The notes: generated from the letters alone by a model not told the origin. A DNA stretch of 21,283 nucleotides from Candidatus Bipolaricaulota bacterium (GCA_018334595.1 JAGXLQ010000005.1:1-21283), one strand, 5' to 3'. Numbered from the stretch's first letter, positions 8,002 through 15,160 are shown. Program-made: numbers and translations.

Positions 8002-8943
8002 GTGAAGATTGCTGTCGATGTAAGGAGGGTGTTGAGGGTTATCAACAGACATCTAATCCTGTTTCTTAAGGGTATGGTTATGGGTTTTGCTGACGTAATT
8101 CCCGGAGTCTCCGGAGGGACGATGGCGTTGATAACGGGCATTTACGAGGAGCTGGTTCGCTCAATAAAGTCCCTCGACCTCAGAATTATTTCCGAACTCC
8201 TGAGAGGCGACTTCAGGGGAGCTAAGTCCAGGCTGGCCCACGTTAATTTTAGATTTCTCATTCCCCTGGCGCTGGGAATAGGGGTGGCTCTGTTCGCCGG
8301 CTCGCAGTTTGTTAGATATCTGTTAAACAACTTTCCCCCCCACACGTACTCTTTCTTTTTTGGTCTGATAATAGCCTCTGCCGTTCTTGTGTACCTGGAA
8401 ATTCCCCGCCTTGGACCGAGCGTATTTGTGGCCAGCGTGTTCGGTGGCGCTGCGGCAGTATTGCTCGTTGGGCTATCACAGGCAGCGTTTGATCATGGTC
8501 TAGCTTTCATAGCATTATCCGGGGCGATAGCGGTGTGTGCGATGATACTGCCCGGGATCTCGGGAGCGTTTCTCTTGCTGCTTTTAGGTCAGTACGAGTA
8601 CATACTTGATGCAGTGGCGAATCTACCCGGGAGCTATTATATACTGATAGTCTTTGGCCTGGGTGCTGCGATCGGCCTTGCTCTGTTCTCAAGGGTGCTC
8701 TCCTACGCCCTGGAGCGGTGGAGGTCCGTCACGCTTGGGCTGCTCGTTGGTTTGATGGTTGGAGCGCTCCGGAAGCCCGTTGAAGTCCTGTTGTACTCCT
8801 CAAGTGACGCCTCAATCACGTTTACCTGGAACCTGCAATCGACCCTTGCGGTCGTGGGGCTGGGGCTAGCCGGGGTTCTTATAGTTGTCGGCCTGGGTCT
8901 CTTTCGTCGGCGGGAAGTTGAATCGGAAGGGATGGTAGAATGA
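8002..8943 (+). CDS. DUF368 membrane protein, likely polyprenyl-phosphate translocase (PopT-like)
   Basis: This 313-residue protein is almost wholly hydrophobic, with about eight membrane segments. It carries the DUF368 signature twice: FADVIPGVSGGTMALITG near residue 30 and MILPGISGAFLLLLLGQYE near 180, which fits an inverted-repeat fold. DUF368 proteins have been shown in other bacteria to return undecaprenyl phosphate across the inner membrane, and in Vibrio cholerae this matters in alkaline, sodium-rich conditions. That fits the saline setting inferred here, and the carrier is also the substrate of the MraY encoded further along. GTG at 8002 has no good ribosome site; AAGGAGG at 8022-8028 suggests a start could lie at GTG 8029 or TTG 8032, though with tight spacing, so the first few residues are uncertain. 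It is divergent from tex. Confidence 0.9.
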   Translation: MKIAVDVRRVLRVINRHLILFLKGMVMGFADVIPGVSGGTMALITGIYEELVRSIKSLDLRIISELLRGDFRGAKSRLAHVNFRFLIPLALGIGVALFAGSQFVRYLLNNFPPHTYSFFFGLIIASAVLVYLEIPRLGPSVFVASVFGGAAAVLLVGLSQAAFDHGLAFIALSGAIAVCAMILPGISGAFLLLLLGQYEYILDAVANLPGSYYILIVFGLGAAIGLALFSRVLSYALERWRSVTLGLLVGLMVGALRKPVEVLLYSSSDASITFTWNLQSTLAVVGLGLAGVLIVVGLGLFRRREVESEGMVE

Positions 8944-8988
8944 GTAACGATGACCGGCAATTGGCTTAACCCCGCCATAATACTGCGA

Positions 8989-9017
8989 TTGAGCTCGTCT
9001 CTGTAAAGGGTTAAACT
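8989..9017 (+). promoter_or_regulatory. Promoter of the RNase P RNA gene
   Basis: TTGAGC (8989-8994), 17 bases, TAAACT (9012-9017). The first base of helix P1 of the RNA (9024) lies 7 bases past the -10 box, exactly where transcription should start. The -35 hexamer is identical to that of the CDC48-like gene. Confidence 0.65.
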
Positions 9018-9023
9018 TTACTT

Positions 9024-9447
9024 GAAGGGGAAGATGGAACCGCGGCATATCTTATGTCGAGGAAAGTCCGGACTCCGTAGGGCTGGCCGCTGGACGAGAT
9101 CAATTTTGATCGTAGTCCAGAGTCGGTGACGGCTGGAAAGTGCCACAGAAAATAGACCCCCAGCACTTACTTTAATATCCACCTCAAAGGGGCAGAGACA
9201 ATTAAACTTAATGCCATAACGTCGGCAAACTTGATGGTTGGGGGTTGATCCTAAAGTAAGTGCTGGAAAGGGTGCAACGGCGAGGTAAGAGCTCACCGCT
9301 TCCTCCGCGAGGTAGGAAGGCACGGTAAACCCCGGCTGGAGAAAAGCCAAATAGGGAGAATTGGAGTTGCCCGCTCCGTTAAAATCTCCGGGTAGGCTGC
9401 TCAGATAGATGGTTCCCTCGCACAGAATCCGGCTTAACTTCCCCTTC
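9024..9447 (+). ncRNA. rnpB: RNase P RNA, bacterial type A-like
   Basis: This catalytic RNA trims the 5' leader from pre-tRNAs. Conserved blocks appear in order: GAGGAAAGTCCGGACTCC (9059-9076), AGTGCCACAGAAAATAGA (9139-9156), GGTAAGAGCTCACCGC (9284-9299), GATAGATGGTT (9403-9413) and ACAGAATCCGGCTTA (9422-9436). The ends GAAGGGGAAG (9024-9033) and CTTCCCCTTC (9438-9447) pair perfectly as a 10-bp P1 and define the gene. The P12 arm is unusually firm: 9160-9174 and 9252-9266 form a perfect 15-bp helix closing a 77-base apical region. Total length of 424 is at the upper end for bacterial type A. A TTTT follows P1 at 9451-9454. Confidence 0.95.
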
Positions 9448-9659
9448 GTCTTTTCATCCCCGTGCCCGTTGTCCAACCCTCAATATGACCTGCTTCCTGT
9501 ACCGGATCGTATACGAAACCGGTACCGACTTGAGGGCTCATCTTACGCCTTAAGACAGTAGTTCATAACATTGTCGGGTTGCGGAGACCCTGCCCAGGTA
9601 GGGGATCGTTGGCTTGGCTGTATCAGACGGAAAAGTTATCGTGATTCGGGTAGGTTTGT
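9448..9659. other. Gene-free stretch between rnpB and tRNA-Ala with nested palindrome
   Basis: No convincing reading frame is present. It holds the nested inverted repeats at 9477-9536 and weaker local pairing such as TCTTA/TAAGA near 9541-9555 and GGG/CCC near 9575-9590. It receives rnpB transcription from the left and tRNA transcription from the right, so 3'-end signals are expected here. Confidence 0.5.
9477..9536. repeat. Three-level nested palindrome
   Basis: From outside inward: CCCTCAA (9477-9483) with TTGAGGG (9530-9536); GTACCGG (9499-9505) with CCGGTAC (9519-9525); and the perfect 10-base palindrome TCGTATACGA (9507-9516) in the loop. It could fold as one RNA arm on either strand. 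It lies between the converging rnpB and tRNA-Ala genes, so a two-way 3'-end structure is possible, but there is no T-run. Confidence 0.5.
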
Positions 9660-9735
9660 TGGTGGAGCCGACGGGACTTGAACCCGTGACCTCGTGGATG
9701 CCGACCACGCGCTCTCCCGGCTGAGCTACGGCCCC
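9660..9735 (-). tRNA. tRNA-Ala, anticodon GGC, CCA encoded
   Basis: The minus strand folds as a complete cloverleaf of 76 bases: acceptor GGGGCCG/CGGCTCC, D arm GCTC/GAGC, anticodon arm CGTGG/CCACG, T arm ACGGG/CCCGT with loop TTCAAGT, discriminator A and an encoded CCA (9662-9660). The G3-U70 wobble pair, the alanine identity element, is present, as G3 faces T70. The anticodon loop is TCGGCAT, so the anticodon is GGC, reading GCC and GCU. The base at position 33, almost always T, is C here, and 32-38 is T-T in place of the A-U usual in bacterial tRNA-Ala(GGC). All stems are perfect apart from the 3-70 wobble, which argues against a pseudogene. Confidence 0.97.
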
Positions 9736-9752
9736 ATGCGGGTATTGCGATA

Positions 9753-9781
9753 ATACTAAGCTAGAAGCTACGGGTATTCAA
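9753..9781 (-). promoter_or_regulatory. Promoter of tRNA-Ala
   Basis: On the minus strand TTGAAT (9781-9776), 17 bases, TAGTAT (9758-9753). Transcription would start near 9746, leaving about a 10-base leader for RNase P to remove. Its -35 box lies only 4 bases from the -35 box of the rightward promoter at 9786. Confidence 0.55.
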
Positions 9782-9785
9782 CCTC

Positions 9786-9814
9786 TTGCAGGACGAGTTT
9801 GCTTGTGCTATACT
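9786..9814 (+). promoter_or_regulatory. Promoter of the trpB2 leader
   Basis: TTGCAG (9786-9791), 17 bases, TATACT (9809-9814). Transcription would begin near 9821, about 284 bases before the trpB2 start, so the message would have a long leader. Confidence 0.55.
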
Positions 9815-9841
9815 AACTGAAAATATCCAAGGGTGATATCA

Positions 9842-9874
9842 ATGAACTTCGGTGATCGGGTTTGGCCCCTCTAA
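9842..9874 (+). CDS. Possible 10-residue leader peptide MNFGDRVWPL
   Basis: An ATG at 9842 follows AAGGGTGAT with good spacing and opens a 10-codon frame with one Trp codon in position 8, ended by TAA. It lies about 20 bases after the predicted transcription start and 230 bases before trpB2. A Trp codon in a short frame ahead of a tryptophan gene recalls attenuation leaders, but those usually have two or more Trp codons, and I see no strong terminator after it. It may be chance. Confidence 0.3.
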   Translation: MNFGDRVWPL

Positions 9875-10104
9875 ACTAAACCGGCAGTTGAATTACCTCT
9901 ACATTTCACTTCTTAAACTTGCACCATTAAGATTTTCCCACCATACCTTCAGGCTAAGGTCCTTCTTCCCGGAACAGCTTGAACCAGCCTGGCGCGCCGC
10001 TTAAGCGCCATTAAACTTCCAATCACGGATGAGTGTTAGCGGCCGTTCTTAGCTTAATCTCTAGTTTAACATATCAAAACTTTATTACCTGGGAGGGTAT
10101 ATTC
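9875..10104 (+). other. Remaining trpB2 leader, no gene seen
   Basis: Two modest hairpins are visible: ACCTT-CAGGCT-AAGGT (9945-9960, followed by CCTTCTTCCC) and TGGCGC/GCGCCA (9990-9995 with 10005-10010), the latter containing the palindrome CGCTTAAGCG. No T-box sequence and no recognised riboswitch is apparent. The in-frame TTG-type codons upstream of 10105 lack a ribosome site. Confidence 0.4.
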
Positions 10105-11424
10105 ATGACTAACAAGATGATACATTTGGACCAGACTGAACTACCAAAGAGTTGGTTTAACCCGCTTCCATTGTTTGACAAACCGTTGCCGCCACCGGTT
10201 GACGGAATATCCAAAGAACCGATACCGCCCGAGGATCTGGAAAAGATCTTTCCGGCGCGGTCGATAGAGGTGGAGGTCAGTCAGGACAGGAGGATTGACA
10301 TCCCGAAGGAGGTCGAAGAGGCATACAAGATCTGGAGGCCGACTCCCCTGATTAGGGCGACAATCCTCGAAAGGGAGTTAGATACGCCGGCAAAGATCTA
10401 CTTCAAGTACGAAGGGGCCTCTCCCGCGGGTAGCCACAAGCCGAATACGGCCCTGCCGCAGACTTATTATGCAAAGCAAGAGGGCACGAAAACCCTGACG
10501 ACCGAAACCGGCGCGGGCCAGTGGGGGTCAGCTCTCAGTTTTACGGGAACGCAGTTCGATGTCAACGTTAAGGTCTTCATGGTAAGGGTGAGTTACGATC
10601 AGAAGCCCTATCGAAAATCGATGATTAAGAGCTGGAACGGTGAGATCGTCCCCAGCCCTTCAGAGCTGACCGAAGCCGGAAGGGCATTTTTGGAGGAAGA
10701 TCCTGACACTAACGGCACCTTGGGAATGGCGATAAGTGAAGCGGTGGAACTGGCCCTGGGGTCGGAGGATACAAAATACTCCCTCGGTTCAGTACTCAAT
10801 CACGTTCTTATTCATCAGTCGATTTTGGGGCTTGAGACGAAGTCGCAGCTGGAAAAGGCGGGTGTGAAGCCGGACGTTTTAATCGGTTGTGTCGGTGGAG
10901 GTAGTAATTTCGGTGGTTTAATATTGCCGTTTTTGGAGGACGTTATCGAGGACGGGAAGGATATCGATATAATTGCGGTTGAGCCTACCGCCTGTCCCAC
11001 GCTCTCCAAAGGGGATGAGAGATACGACTACGCCGACAGCGGAGAAATCACGCCGATGTTAAAGATGTATACCCTGGGGCACAACTTCGTCCCCGCGGGT
11101 ATTCACGCCGGCGGTTTGCGATACCACGGAACGGCCCCCATTCTCACGAGGCTAAAGGATCTCGGCTATTTGACTTCTCGCGCATACCCTCAGACGGAGA
11201 CGTTCGAGGCCGCGCTACAGTTTGCAAATTCCGAGGCCTATATCCCTGCACCGGAGACCTCTCACGCGATTAAAGCCGCGATTGACGAAGCGATCAAGGC
11301 GAGGGAAGAGAACGAGGAGAAGACCATAGTCTTTAATTACAGTGGCCACGGCAATTTTGACATGTCGGCCTATGATGCCTATCTAAGCGGCGAGCTGGAG
11401 GACGTCTACCATGAAAAGTTTTAG
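10105..11424 (+). CDS. Tryptophan synthase beta-like protein, TrpB2 type
   Basis: This 439-residue PLP enzyme is of the long TrpB2 class (classical TrpB is about 400 residues), recognised by its extended N-terminus (WFNPLPLFDKPLPPPVDG). The PLP lysine is Lys112 in AGSHKPNTA, and the phosphate-binding loop is GCVGGGSN at 261-268. Known TrpB2 enzymes condense indole with serine to tryptophan, often without a TrpA partner, so indole salvage is a likely role. No trpA or other trp gene is in the window, which agrees. ATG at 10105 follows GGGAGGG with 7 bases between; the open frame continues upstream to 10033, but that extension lacks a ribosome site. It sits behind a long leader and ends in a strong terminator, so it is monocistronic. 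Confidence 0.92.
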   Translation: MTNKMIHLDQTELPKSWFNPLPLFDKPLPPPVDGISKEPIPPEDLEKIFPARSIEVEVSQDRRIDIPKEVEEAYKIWRPTPLIRATILERELDTPAKIYFKYEGASPAGSHKPNTALPQTYYAKQEGTKTLTTETGAGQWGSALSFTGTQFDVNVKVFMVRVSYDQKPYRKSMIKSWNGEIVPSPSELTEAGRAFLEEDPDTNGTLGMAISEAVELALGSEDTKYSLGSVLNHVLIHQSILGLETKSQLEKAGVKPDVLIGCVGGGSNFGGLILPFLEDVIEDGKDIDIIAVEPTACPTLSKGDERYDYADSGEITPMLKMYTLGHNFVPAGIHAGGLRYHGTAPILTRLKDLGYLTSRAYPQTETFEAALQFANSEAYIPAPETSHAIKAAIDEAIKAREENEEKTIVFNYSGHGNFDMSAYDAYLSGELEDVYHEKF

Positions 11425-11464
11425 TTAAAAGACCCTAAGGCAGCTATAGCTCAACAGGAGAGAA

Positions 11465-11495
11465 AACGCGGGGATAACTCCCCGCGTTCTTCTTT
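11465..11495 (+). terminator. Intrinsic terminator after trpB2
   Basis: AACGCGGGGA (11465-11474) and TCCCCGCGTT (11479-11488) form a perfect 10-bp GC-rich stem with a TAAC loop, followed by the T-rich tail TTCTTCTTT. This is the clearest intrinsic terminator in the window. Confidence 0.92.
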
Positions 11496-11514
11496 ACCGG
11501 CTCCATTTTTCTAT

Positions 11515-11542
11515 TTGAACATCTCAGAGAGCCAGTTATAAT
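11515..11542 (+). promoter_or_regulatory. Sigma70-type promoter of gatA (and probably mraY)
   Basis: TTGAAC (11515-11520), 16 bases, perfect TATAAT (11537-11542). Transcription would start near 11549, only about 19 bases before the TTG start. Confidence 0.7.
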
Positions 11543-11567
11543 ATCGTATCTTGGTTTTCGGGAGGTA

Positions 11568-12995
11568 TTGACAATCAACTTAAATGAACTCACTCTACAC
11601 GAGTTAATAAATCTGCTGGACAAGGAACCGGAGAGAGTTGAGGAATTAATTGACTCGTTATACGGCCGGATCGAGGAGTTCGACGGCGACGTTCAAGCGT
11701 ACCTAGAAACTGCCGATAAGGAGTCGCTTATCGAGGAGGCAAAAGAAAATTCTGAAAAACCGCTTAAAGGGATACCGGGAGCCATCAAGGACAATATCCA
11801 GACCCTGGGGTTCAAGACGACGTGTGCCTCACGGTTTTTGAAGGACTATGACTCGGTTTACGATGCAACTGTCGTCAAGCACCTTAAGGAGGCCGGTTCG
11901 CCCGTTCTCGGCAAGGCGAACTTGGACGAATTTGCCATGGGCTCATCCACCGAGAACTCCTATTTCCAGACTACGAGGAACCCTAACGATCTAACACGGG
12001 TACCGGGGGGTTCATCCGGTGGGTCAGCTGCCGCCGTGGCTGCTGACGAAGCGATCTATGCCCTTGGCTCCGATACCGGGGGTTCCGTGAGGCACCCGGC
12101 TGCTTTCTGTGGTGTGGTCGGTCTAAAGCCTACCTACGGTCTGGTATCGAGGTACGGATTGACGGCGTTTGCCTCGTCCCTAGACCAGATTGGTCCGATA
12201 ACGAAGGACGTCTACGACGCTGCCCTGCTCTTAAATATCATCGGGAAGCACGACGAGATGGACTCTACCTCAGCTGTGAGGCCCGCAGTTGATTATACAG
12301 AGGGAATAGATGAAGGCGTAGAAGGCCTGAAGGTCGGGTTCCCCGAGGAATATTTTGGCGACGAGCTCGACAGCAGGATTCAAAAGAAGGCTAAACGTTG
12401 GAAGGAGACCTTTGAAGGCCTTGGCGCAGAAATCGTTGAAATCTCTCTCCCCCACACAGAATATGCGATCGCGACTTACTACCTCATATCGAGCTCTGAG
12501 GCAAGTGCCAACCTTGCTCGGTTCGACGGCGTGCGTTACACGAGCAGGGCGGAGATAGACTCGATTGACGAGTTGTTCTCAAGGAGTCGAGATGAAGGTT
12601 TTGGGTCGGAGGTCAAACGGCGTATCTTCCTGGGAACCTACGCCCTCTCAGCGGGGTACTACGACGAATACTACGGCAAAGCGCAGAAGGCGCGGCGCTT
12701 AATTAAAGGAGATTTTGATAGCGCATTCGAGGATATCGACCTGATTGCCGCACCTACTTCACCGACGCCAGCCTTCAAGATCGGAGAGAAGATCGAGGAT
12801 CCCCTGGAGATGTACCTGTCCGACATCTTTATAGTTCCGATTAACCTCGCGGGAATTCCGGCCATGTCCATACCCGCTGGCGAAGTTGAGGGGCTCCCCG
12901 TTGGCATGCAGTTGATGGGTTCCAGCCTGTCCGAGAATATCATCCTGCGAGCTGGATACGCGTTTGAAAAGTCCTTTATCGACTCAGACAGTTAG
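11568..12995 (+). CDS. gatA: Glutamyl-tRNA(Gln)/aspartyl-tRNA(Asn) amidotransferase subunit A
   Basis: This 475-residue amidase-signature protein keeps the Lys-Ser-Ser triad of GatA: Lys74 in GAIKDNI, Ser149 in GGSSGGSAAA and Ser173 in DTGGSVRHPA. The spacing equals that of characterised GatA. It releases ammonia from glutamine to convert Glu-tRNA(Gln), and in some species Asp-tRNA(Asn), within the GatCAB complex. gatB and gatC are not in the window, so they must be elsewhere. The usual SIRQPA is SVRHPA here, a small change next to the catalytic serine. The start is TTG at 11568; GGGAGG is only 2 bases away, which is unusually close, but the protein begins where the family does. mraY follows after 36 bases without a terminator, so they may share a transcript. 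Confidence 0.94.
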   Translation: MTINLNELTLHELINLLDKEPERVEELIDSLYGRIEEFDGDVQAYLETADKESLIEEAKENSEKPLKGIPGAIKDNIQTLGFKTTCASRFLKDYDSVYDATVVKHLKEAGSPVLGKANLDEFAMGSSTENSYFQTTRNPNDLTRVPGGSSGGSAAAVAADEAIYALGSDTGGSVRHPAAFCGVVGLKPTYGLVSRYGLTAFASSLDQIGPITKDVYDAALLLNIIGKHDEMDSTSAVRPAVDYTEGIDEGVEGLKVGFPEEYFGDELDSRIQKKAKRWKETFEGLGAEIVEISLPHTEYAIATYYLISSSEASANLARFDGVRYTSRAEIDSIDELFSRSRDEGFGSEVKRRIFLGTYALSAGYYDEYYGKAQKARRLIKGDFDSAFEDIDLIAAPTSPTPAFKIGEKIEDPLEMYLSDIFIVPINLAGIPAMSIPAGEVEGLPVGMQLMGSSLSENIILRAGYAFEKSFIDSDS

Positions 12996-13031
12996 CCACC
13001 AGAACTACTTCCGGTTTCACGAGGTGCTAAG

Positions 13032-14048
13032 TTGCCCCCGGCATACTTGTTTGAAGCGTTTATCGCGGCTTTGATTGCCTTTCCTGTAACGGCTATATCC
13101 ACCCTGGGGGTTATCTCACTCATGAAGGAATTACGCCTGGGGCAGTTCATCAGGAGCTGGGGACCAAAACTTCACGAGCACAAGAGCGGTACGCCAACCA
13201 TGGGCGGGCTGGGGATTCTGCTCGGGCTGGGGATTGCGGGAGGGTATATTTGGTTTAGCCTTCCCTCGACCCGTAACCTTCTCTTGCTCCTGTTCGTCTC
13301 CACGTTCGGGTTTGGGCTCCTCGGTGCCCTGGATGACGTCCTCAGCCTTTTCAGGGGGAAATCCATGGGCCTTCTGCCACGACAGAAATTGGCCGGACAG
13401 GTAGCCTTTTCCCTCCTGTTTATCCACCTCTCCTTCCATCTGTTGGACAAGCCGCGCCTGATTTCTCTCCCCTTCACCGGGGTTGAATTTCTCATGCCGG
13501 TCTACGCGTTTTACGCGTTTGCCGTAGTTGTGTTGGTCGGAACGGTTAACGCGGTAAACCTGACTGACGGCCTCGACGGCCTTGCGGCCGGAGCGAGCCT
13601 AATTACCCTCCTCGCCTTCTGTCTGGTTCTGCCGGTTGCCGCTTTGCCGATCGTAATTGCCCTCGTAGCCGGGATAGCCGGGTTTGCTCCCAATAACTTC
13701 TACCCGGCCCGGGTTTTTATGGGAGACACCGGTGCCTTTGCCCTGGGGGGATTTATTGGAGGGCTGGCGGTAATATCCCGGACGGAACTACTCCTGCCCT
13801 TCTTCGGTGGACTCTTCTTCTGTGAGGTGTTGTCGGTAAGTGCTCAGGTATCATATTACAAGTTGACCGGGGGAAGGATATTTAAAATAACGCCCTTCCA
13901 CCACCACTTCGAATCGGCGACCGGGATAGATTACGACTACCTGCTTCCCAATGTGGAATGGCCCGAATCTCTGATTACCACCAGGCTACTTGTCTTTCAC
14001 GGGCTCCTCGCGGGGTTTGGCCTCTTTGCCTTCTATTATCTACGATAA
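13032..14048 (+). CDS. mraY: Phospho-N-acetylmuramoyl-pentapeptide transferase
   Basis: This 338-residue protein of about ten membrane segments makes lipid I by moving phospho-MurNAc-pentapeptide onto undecaprenyl phosphate at the inner face of the membrane. Family motifs are all present: GTPTMGG (53-59), the Asp101-Asp102 pair in ALDDVLS, NAVNLTDGLDG (173-183), FMGDTG with Asp232, and the MraY-specific HHHFE (290-294). The last motif separates it from WecA-like relatives. After HHHFE the protein has roughly a dozen extra residues (about 296-308, GIDYDYLLPN) compared with E. coli MraY, and the following VxRFW element reads TTRLL. TTG at 13032 follows GAGGTG. It lies outside any mur cluster, downstream of gatA, and its stop is 2 bases from the stop of the convergent nucleotidyltransferase. 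Confidence 0.93.
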   Translation: MPPAYLFEAFIAALIAFPVTAISTLGVISLMKELRLGQFIRSWGPKLHEHKSGTPTMGGLGILLGLGIAGGYIWFSLPSTRNLLLLLFVSTFGFGLLGALDDVLSLFRGKSMGLLPRQKLAGQVAFSLLFIHLSFHLLDKPRLISLPFTGVEFLMPVYAFYAFAVVVLVGTVNAVNLTDGLDGLAAGASLITLLAFCLVLPVAALPIVIALVAGIAGFAPNNFYPARVFMGDTGAFALGGFIGGLAVISRTELLLPFFGGLFFCEVLSVSAQVSYYKLTGGRIFKITPFHHHFESATGIDYDYLLPNVEWPESLITTRLLVFHGLLAGFGLFAFYYLR

Positions 14049-14050
14049 TC

Positions 14051-15106
14051 TCAGCTGCTAGATTCGATGCAGGTCTGGTTCCCGGCAAATATCTCGATCG
14101 ACTCTTCCGTTAGCGATAGCCGTGACTCCGCTCCCAGGATCGAGTTCGTTAGCTTCGCTCTCTCTACCAGTGTTCCCTCCATAACGATAGAGTTTTCCAT
14201 CTGGGATCCCTTAATTCTGCAGTTTGGCCCTATGGAGACGTTCGGTCCGATGGTCGAGTCCTCAACTTCGATATCGCGGTGAAGGGATAGGGGTCCGACT
14301 AGCCGACTGTCGGAGACACGAACGTTTTCTCCGACTTCTATCTTTCCTTCCTTCTCTAACTCTGTATCCCTTAAGTCTCCGTCGATACGACCGGTCAAGT
14401 TTTCCAGGATGACCCTGTTTGCGTTCAGGGCATCCCGCGGCCTACCAACGTCCAGCCACCATCCGGTTAACTTCGACGGCGTCACGAGCTTACCGCGGTT
14501 AATTAGCTCCTGTATGGCGTCAGTTATCTCCAGTTCACCGCGGTCTGAAGGCTCGATGACTTCGATGGCGTTAAAGATCTCCTCTGTGAACCCATATGCA
14601 CCGACAATGGCAAGGTTGCTCGGGGGGTCATCGGGTTTCTCGACGAGGTTTACGATACGGTCTCCATCGAGGACGGCCACTCCGAACCTTTCGGGATCTT
14701 CAACCGGTGACAGGAGAATCGACGCGGAGGCGTCGCTTGATGAAAACTCCTCAATCATTGGGGATAGTTTCTCTTCCAGGAGGTTGTCCCCCAGGTAAAC
14801 GAGAAAAGGTTCGTCTCCTACGAAATCCCGTGCACAATCTACGGCATGAGCTAGCCCCCGGGGATTCACCTGGTGTAGATATGTAAAGGTTGCCCCCCAT
14901 CTTCCTTCCCCCAATACTTTCCGGTAATGTGACTCCATTTCCGGGGAAACGACTAGCCCGATATCATGGATTCCTCCATCGATGACTTTCTCAACGTTAT
15001 AACGTAGAAGTTTTTTGTTTGCCAACGGAACGAGGTGTTTGGGTACCGAATAGCTAATCGGCCTCATCCTAGTTCCCTGTCCTGCGCAGAGGAATACTGC
15101 TTTCAA
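14051..15106 (-). CDS. Sugar-1-phosphate nucleotidyltransferase with left-handed helix tail (RmlA-long/StrD-like)
   Basis: The protein of about 351 residues has an N-terminal nucleotidyltransferase fold: CAGQGTRMRP (7-16), the active-site lysine region VPKHLVPLANK, VYLGDN, EKPDDPP and GWWLDVGRP. From about residue 255 it continues into hexapeptide-like repeats (VRVSDSRLVGP, STIGPNVSIGPNCRI, NSIVMEGTLV). This matches the long form of glucose-1-phosphate thymidylyltransferase, which supplies dTDP-glucose for surface sugars or secondary products; a UDP-sugar role is possible. Four start codons lie in a row (GTG 15115, ATG 15112, TTG 15109, TTG 15106). With GAGGGG just upstream, the last gives the best spacing and the family-typical MKAVFLCAG. 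It overlaps nothing and converges on mraY. Confidence 0.88.
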   Translation of the reverse strand: MKAVFLCAGQGTRMRPISYSVPKHLVPLANKKLLRYNVEKVIDGGIHDIGLVVSPEMESHYRKVLGEGRWGATFTYLHQVNPRGLAHAVDCARDFVGDEPFLVYLGDNLLEEKLSPMIEEFSSSDASASILLSPVEDPERFGVAVLDGDRIVNLVEKPDDPPSNLAIVGAYGFTEEIFNAIEVIEPSDRGELEITDAIQELINRGKLVTPSKLTGWWLDVGRPRDALNANRVILENLTGRIDGDLRDTELEKEGKIEVGENVRVSDSRLVGPLSLHRDIEVEDSTIGPNVSIGPNCRIKGSQMENSIVMEGTLVERAKLTNSILGAESRLSLTEESIEIFAGNQTCIESSS

Positions 15107-15130
15107 CAACATCACCCCTCAAGTTGAGTA

Positions 15131-15160
15131 ATTATACAGTCATCCTCTCCGTGATTCTAA
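15131..15160 (-). promoter_or_regulatory. Promoter of the nucleotidyltransferase gene
   Basis: On the minus strand a perfect TATAAT (15136-15131) lies 18 bases after TTAGAA (15160-15155). Transcription would start near 15124, about 18 bases before the coding region, so the leader is short. Confidence 0.55.

Noticed and set aside
9480..9520. Minus-strand CAGGAAGCAGG resembling the SRP RNA tip
   Set aside because: The conserved GGUCCGGAAGGAAGCAGCC arrangement and flanking helix are absent.
9821..10104. T-box riboswitch ahead of trpB2
   Set aside because: No T-box core sequence and no strong terminator/antiterminator pair could be found.
10033..10104. N-terminal extension of TrpB2 from an upstream start
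   Set aside because: No ribosome site; GGGAGGG with good spacing points to ATG 10105, where the family protein begins.
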